Assembly: GCA_002354205.1 (NCBI GenBank) | Contig: DELD01000070.1 | Coordinates: 462 to 33,843 of the forward strand | Source: Micavibrio sp. UBA2705 | GTDB taxonomy: Bacteria > Pseudomonadota > Alphaproteobacteria > Micavibrionales > Micavibrionaceae | Length of the DNA stretch: 33,382 nt | Reading direction: 5' to 3' | In this document: piece by piece, positions 29,481-33,382 of the stretch | Numbering within the stretch: the stretch's first letter is position 1 | Layout: each line of letters starts with the position of its first letter | Notes under the pieces: generated by a model | Told to the model about the DNA's origin: nothing | Database searches by the model: none | What the model saw: the letters and a program-made list of their open reading frames with translations, nothing else | Program-made: the position numbers and the translations under genes

Positions 29481-29942
29481 TTATTTCATGGTCGCTTCTA
29501 ATGAGGTTTTCGCAGGAATGACATATGTTGTGTCATCAAGCTTCTCGTAATGCTGATCTAAAAACTCTGAGCGTTCAGATTGCACGACGGATTGTGTTTG
29601 CTTTTCGTTTGTGCCTTCAGTTGCGATGTCAATCGCAGTGCTGTAACCCATGCCGATGCCAACAACGCCGCTGCCGAGTGCGCCGACAAGGCCGAAAACA
29701 ACGGCTGTTTCTTTGCCTTTACCAGCAGGTGAGCCGACAATGCCGCCTGCTGCGGCTGCGGTTAGTCCGCCGCCAAGTGCAAATAGGCCGCAAGCTAGAC
29801 TTGTGCCTGTACCGACCATTGCGGCTGCAAATGCGCCTTTCAGGCCAACAAAGCTCGGTGTTGCTGCGTATGCCCAAATGCCGCTGATTAGACCAACGAT
29901 GCCAACGCCACCGCTACTGCTGCTTGAAGAAGAATTGCTCAT
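29481..29942 (-). CDS. Glycine/alanine-rich small membrane protein of unknown function
   Basis: The 153-residue protein begins with a seven-serine run ('MSNSSSSSSSGG') and has three to four hydrophobic Gly/Ala-rich segments with small-residue periodicity ('AAAAGGIVGSPAGKG', 'GLVGALGSGVVGIGMG'), as in glycine-zipper membrane proteins. A charged C-terminal domain of about 45 residues follows ('QSVVQSERSEFLDQHYEKLDDTTYV'). GGGAG ten bases before the ATG supports the start. It lies upstream of phaC on the same strand, but a 102-base gap with regulatory-looking sequence separates them. No function is known. Confidence 0.75.
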   Translation of the reverse strand: MSNSSSSSSSGGVGIVGLISGIWAYAATPSFVGLKGAFAAAMVGTGTSLACGLFALGGGLTAAAAGGIVGSPAGKGKETAVVFGLVGALGSGVVGIGMGYSTAIDIATEGTNEKQTQSVVQSERSEFLDQHYEKLDDTTYVIPAKTSLEATMK

Positions 29943-30236
29943 ATTTTTGATACTCCCAGATTAGGTTTTATGTTTATAATTTTAATGTTATGTCTAGTTT
30001 TTGGCGCATTTCTTATGTCATGTCAATAGCGTTTATGCTTTTTTTATGTCTTCTTGTCTCTTGTTAAGCGATTGTTATTAAATGTTAAGTCTTTTTTATT
30101 TATGTATAGTTAATATTTCTCTAAGCGTAAGTTTATATTTATAGCGGTGGATAGTCTGATTGGTATGCTTGCGCCGCTGTATTATTTCTGGTGACATGGG
30201 GATTAGTTTAGTGAATCATACGGATGAAGAGTAATC
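29943..30236. other. AT-rich divergent intergenic region
   Basis: About 294 bases rich in T-runs separate the minus-strand glycine-rich gene from the plus-strand lipoprotein gene. Promoters for both should lie here. I see a TTGACA on the minus strand near 30020 but no well-spaced -10 partner, and no RNA gene or clear hairpin. Confidence 0.5.
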
Positions 30237-30629
30237 ATGTTAGTTAAAACAAGAATTTTAAGCGTATCTATGGCTGCGGCACTGGTGTTGTCTGGCTGTG
30301 CAGGTGGTCAGTATCCACAAAGTGTTTATGGCGCGAATGGTCAAGTTGTTCATGATGATCTCAGCGGTAAAAAAGCTGTTGAATTATATGATGTTGCCCC
30401 CAAAGACATGTCTTATGTGAACTTAGAGCCGCGCATTGACCATGAGGTTGTGCAAGGTGATGATGTCGAAGTCTATGATTTGCAGCCGCGTAACGCAAGA
30501 ATGTCCCATAGCAAGCGCGTTGAAGTGCAGTCTAAAGAGCGTTGGTCGACACTTATTTCTATGTGGCATGGCGGGCTGAATATAGGTTCGTCATTATATG
30601 CAGATGAAAAGAAAACATATAACGAGTAG
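30237..30629 (+). CDS. Small lipoprotein with an internal repeat
   Basis: The 130-residue protein has a lipoprotein signal 'AAALVLSGC' with the acylated cysteine at 21, then a short acidic mature part. Two related segments, VELYDVAPKD (48-57) and VEVYDLQPRN (77-86), suggest an internal duplication. The end ('RWSTLISMWHGGLNIGSSLYADEKK') has no recognised motif. GAAGAG lies five bases upstream of the ATG. It is 11 bases before homoserine dehydrogenase in the same direction, so it is probably co-transcribed. Function unknown; surface or periplasmic location is inferred from the lipobox. Confidence 0.75.
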   Translation: MLVKTRILSVSMAAALVLSGCAGGQYPQSVYGANGQVVHDDLSGKKAVELYDVAPKDMSYVNLEPRIDHEVVQGDDVEVYDLQPRNARMSHSKRVEVQSKERWSTLISMWHGGLNIGSSLYADEKKTYNE

Positions 30630-30640
30630 AGCGTGTTAAA

Positions 30641-31951
30641 GTGAGTGCAATGCAAACACCTTTTAAAATCGCGATTGCTGGGCTAGGTACAGTTGGGCAA
30701 GGCGTAGTTGAAATTATCCAGAAAAACGCAGTGCTTATTGAGCAGCGTACAGGGCGAAAAGTTGAAATCTGCGCTGTATCTTCATTTTCTGCGAGTAAAA
30801 AACGCGCGGTTGAAATATCACAATATAAATGGGTCGATAATGCGGCTCAGCTTGCCGATTTAGCCGATGTTGATTGTGTGGTAGAGCTTATTGGCGGCGA
30901 GAATGGCATTGCGCATGAATTGGTTTCTCATGCTTTGGATAAAGGTAAGCATGTCGTCACGGCAAATAAAGCAATGGTTGCGCGGCACGGCCTTAAACTT
31001 GCGCAGAACGCAGAGTTTAAAAACGTCGCGCTGAAGTATGAAGCAGCCGTTGCGGGCGGTATTCCTGCAATAAAAACGTTGATGCAAGGCTTGGCGGCCA
31101 ATAATATCAAGTCTGTTTTTGGTATTTTAAACGGCACATGTAATTATATTTTATCTGAAATGGGCTTAAGCGGTCGCGGCTTTGATGATGTGCTTAAGGA
31201 AGCGCAGGATAAAGGCTATGCCGAAGCTGACCCAACATTTGATGTTGATGGCATTGATAGCGCACATAAATTATGCATTCTTTCTGCATTGGCCTTTGGC
31301 GTAAAGCCTGACCTTGATAACGTGCTTGAAGCAACGTCTGGCATTCGCGGCGTAAGTGCGCTTGACTTTAAGATTGCCGAGGAACTGGGCTATAAAATAA
31401 AATTGCTGGGCAGTGCGCATCAAAATGATGCGGGTGAAATTGCACAAATGGTTGCGCCTTGTTTGGTGCATAAATCAGCGCAGCTTGCATCTGTTGATGG
31501 CTCGTTTAATGCGGTGTTTTTTGATGGTGATTTTGTTGATCAAGTCGTCAATGTCGGGCGCGGCGCAGGGGCGGGGCCAACAGCATCGGCAGTGGTCGCT
31601 GACATCATGGATATTATGCGCGGCGACGAAAGCGCAGTCTTTGGCGTTAAAACGCGTGATTTACAAGGCGCAAAATGGATTGATGCATCACAAAATGATG
31701 ACCGTTTTTATATTCACTTATCGGTTGATGATAAGCCGGGCGTGATGGCGAATATTTCATCTGCGCTCAGTACGCATGGCCTGTCGATTGATGAGCTTAT
31801 TCAGCGCCATTACCATGTTGATGGCCCTGTGTCGGTTGTGATGACAACGCATAAAACGGCGCGCGGATCTTTGGATCTTGTGCTTGAAAAGCTGAAATCC
31901 CTTGAAAGTGTGATTTCAATTGATAGCGTATTTAGAATTATAAAATTTTAA
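30641..31951 (+). CDS. hom: Homoserine dehydrogenase
   Basis: Hom reduces aspartate semialdehyde to homoserine for threonine and methionine synthesis. The 436-residue product has the NAD(P) fold 'AIAGLGTVGQG' (11-21), 'VTANKAMVARHG', 'AAVAGGIPAIKTL', 'GILNGTCNYIL' and 'YAEADPTFDVDGIDSAHKL', and a C-terminal ACT domain (about 360-430, 'DKPGVMANISSALSTHGLSIDE') for feedback control by threonine. The start is GTG 30641 or ATG 30650; neither has a strong ribosome binding site and only three residues differ. recJ follows 15 bases later. Confidence 0.96.
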   Translation: MSAMQTPFKIAIAGLGTVGQGVVEIIQKNAVLIEQRTGRKVEICAVSSFSASKKRAVEISQYKWVDNAAQLADLADVDCVVELIGGENGIAHELVSHALDKGKHVVTANKAMVARHGLKLAQNAEFKNVALKYEAAVAGGIPAIKTLMQGLAANNIKSVFGILNGTCNYILSEMGLSGRGFDDVLKEAQDKGYAEADPTFDVDGIDSAHKLCILSALAFGVKPDLDNVLEATSGIRGVSALDFKIAEELGYKIKLLGSAHQNDAGEIAQMVAPCLVHKSAQLASVDGSFNAVFFDGDFVDQVVNVGRGAGAGPTASAVVADIMDIMRGDESAVFGVKTRDLQGAKWIDASQNDDRFYIHLSVDDKPGVMANISSALSTHGLSIDELIQRHYHVDGPVSVVMTTHKTARGSLDLVLEKLKSLESVISIDSVFRIIKF

Positions 31952-31966
31952 CAGGAAGGCAGACCA

Positions 31967-33382
31967 ATGAGTCTTGCGCAAGAAAAGGCGCGCCCCGTTC
32001 AGGGCGCTGCATTTGGCATTGAACGTTCTTTGAACAAAGCGCGTTGGGTGATGGCGGAAGAAACGTTAAACGATGTGCAGGATATTATGCGCATCCAAAA
32101 AATGCCTGAACTTGTCGCAAAGTTACTGTCATCGCGCGGGATAAAAGGCGATGCGGTTGAACCGTTCATTGACCCGAAATTAGCCCGTGACTTTCCTGAC
32201 CCGTTTTCAATGCAAGGTATGCGCGCTTTTGCAGATGATATCGCGAGTGAAATTGAAAAAGGCACAAAATTCGCTGTTTTTGGTGATTTTGATGTTGATG
32301 GCTCAACGTCTTCGGCGGTGTTTATCCGCTTTTTCCGTGCGCTTGGCACCGAAATCCCATTTTATATTCCTGACCGCATGAGTGAAGGCTATGGCCCGAA
32401 TGTGAATGCGCTGAAAAACTTGCAAGACCAAGGCGCGGAATATGTGTTTATTGCCGATTGCGGGACGACATCTTTCGATGTAATTAGCGCAGGTAAAGAA
32501 ATGGGCTTAAAAATCGTCATTTTTGACCACCATGAACCAGAAGATAAGCTGCCGGTCGCGAACCACGTTATTAACCCTAAACGCCATGATGATGATAGCG
32601 GTCTTGATGTACTTGCGGCTGTGGGGGTGTGTTACCTTGCCTGCGTTGCCATTAATAATGTGCTGAAAACGCGCGGTTATTATGAAGCCAGGGGGCTGAA
32701 AGCACCCGATATGCGCAGCTTGCTTGATTTAGTGGCCTTGGGCACTGTGTGCGATATGGTGCCGCTTACAGGTGCAAACCGCTTGTTTGTTCGCTACGGC
32801 CTGCCGATGATTGAACGTCAGAGTAATCTAGGCATCAAAGCGCTCTCAGAGGTCGCAGGCGTGTCGGGAACGGTTGATTCTTACACATGTGGTTTTATGC
32901 TCGGTCCACGCATTAACGCAGGTTCTCGCGTCCATAAGGCTTATTTAGGGGCGGAGATGCTTGCCAGTGAAGACGCTGAACATGCAAAAAACATCGCATG
33001 GACGCTGAATGATTGTAACGACAAACGCAAATCTATCCAAAACGAAATGATTGAACGTGCGAAGCGTAAAGTTGAGGCCGAGGGGCTTGACCAGCATCCA
33101 TTATTATTTATTGATGATGAGAAAGGCCACCCAGGGCTAAGCGGCCTTGTCGCGGGGCAAATTAAAGAGCTGTATAACAAGCCATGCTGCGTGGTGACTT
33201 ACGCGGATGGCGAAGATGGGCGCAGAGAAGGTCGCGGCTCAGGGCGCTCGGTCGCAGGGGTTAATATGGCGAATGCGTTTATTGATGCGCGCCATGCAGG
33301 CCATGTGCTGAAAGGCGGCGGTCACGCCATGGCGGGGGGCTTTTCAGTCCTGCCACAACAAAATGAAAGGGTACAAGGGGTT
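31967..33382 (+). CDS. recJ: Single-stranded-DNA exonuclease RecJ, 3' end cut by window
   Basis: RecJ is a 5'-3' single-strand DNA exonuclease in recombination and mismatch repair. ATG 31967 follows AGGAAGG and the frame stays open for 472 codons to the window edge, so perhaps the last 100-130 residues are missing. Motifs of the DHH phosphoesterase family are seen: 'FGDFDVDG' (105-112, a variant of the usual DYDADG), 'IADCGTT' (162-168) and 'DHHE' (187-190), then 'LGTVCDMVPL' and the DHHA1 signature 'GGGHAMAGGF' near the right edge. It is likely co-transcribed with hom. Confidence 0.96.
   Translation, partial: MSLAQEKARPVQGAAFGIERSLNKARWVMAEETLNDVQDIMRIQKMPELVAKLLSSRGIKGDAVEPFIDPKLARDFPDPFSMQGMRAFADDIASEIEKGTKFAVFGDFDVDGSTSSAVFIRFFRALGTEIPFYIPDRMSEGYGPNVNALKNLQDQGAEYVFIADCGTTSFDVISAGKEMGLKIVIFDHHEPEDKLPVANHVINPKRHDDDSGLDVLAAVGVCYLACVAINNVLKTRGYYEARGLKAPDMRSLLDLVALGTVCDMVPLTGANRLFVRYGLPMIERQSNLGIKALSEVAGVSGTVDSYTCGFMLGPRINAGSRVHKAYLGAEMLASEDAEHAKNIAWTLNDCNDKRKSIQNEMIERAKRKVEAEGLDQHPLLFIDDEKGHPGLSGLVAGQIKELYNKPCCVVTYADGEDGRREGRGSGRSVAGVNMANAFIDARHAGHVLKGGGHAMAGGFSVLPQQNERVQGV

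Overview
The window reads as a chromosome segment of a moderately AT-rich alphaproteobacterium that is probably free-living and flagellated. Signature orders are rpiB-glyA-nrdR-rib genes-nusB, a ubiquinol-cytochrome c chaperone followed by YceD-rpmF-plsX-fabH-ihfA-merR-tRNA-Pro, rplM-rpsI, a TSUP/TIGR02186/Usp/Nfu cluster, and hom-recJ. It also carries an LdtR-type MarR regulator, motA/motB and a class I PHA synthase. The species cannot be named from this stretch. Almost all of it is coding; the longest gene-free gap is about 290 bases.

Layout. 1-2384 (minus): an edge-truncated small ORF, motB and motA. 2662-8548 (plus): ldtR, a DUF6898-like ORF, rpiB, glyA, nrdR, ribE, ribBX, ribH and nusB, with the riboflavin genes tightly packed and ribD absent from its usual place. 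8778-9263: a fliL-like gene away from other flagellar genes. 9354-9806 (minus): a BamE-like lipoprotein. 9919-14700 (plus): cytochrome bc1 chaperone, YceD, L32, fatty acid and phospholipid genes plsX-fabH, ihfA and a MerR regulator. 15133-15210: tRNA-Pro(GGG). 15311-17869: an arsenic operon arsR-arsH-arsC-acr3. 17892-20145: an accessory stretch with a stand-alone ADP-ribosyltransferase-like protein (minus), a divergent 80-residue acidic ORF and a proline iminopeptidase-like hydrolase. 20325-21271: rplM-rpsI. 21372-23075 (minus): a protein with eight CxxC zinc ribbons and a membrane C-terminus. 23170-27473 (plus): gamma-carbonic anhydrase-like protein, an exported unknown, TSUP permease, TIGR02186 protein, universal stress protein and Nfu-type iron-sulfur scaffold. 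27507-29942 (minus): phaC and a glycine-rich membrane protein. 30237-33382 (plus): a small lipoprotein, homoserine dehydrogenase and the start of recJ, which runs off the window.

The most interesting signal is a shared operator. A dyad of half-sites ATATGTC and GACATAT lies over the arsR promoter and start codon (spacing 10). The same half-sites (spacing 11) lie between the ADP-ribosyltransferase-like gene and the small acidic ORF, overlapping the -35 boxes of both divergent promoters. This suggests that ArsR, or a relative, controls these two unknown genes as well, so they may be a new arsenic-responsive pair. This is inference from sequence only.

Other points of note: the second domain of the DHBP synthase lacks all three zinc cysteines of GTP cyclohydrolase II (RibBX type); arsR has no Shine-Dalgarno and is probably leaderless; the phaC ribosome binding site lies in one arm of a perfect 10-base inverted repeat; and a perfect tandem 12-mer lies between the divergent motA and ldtR promoters.
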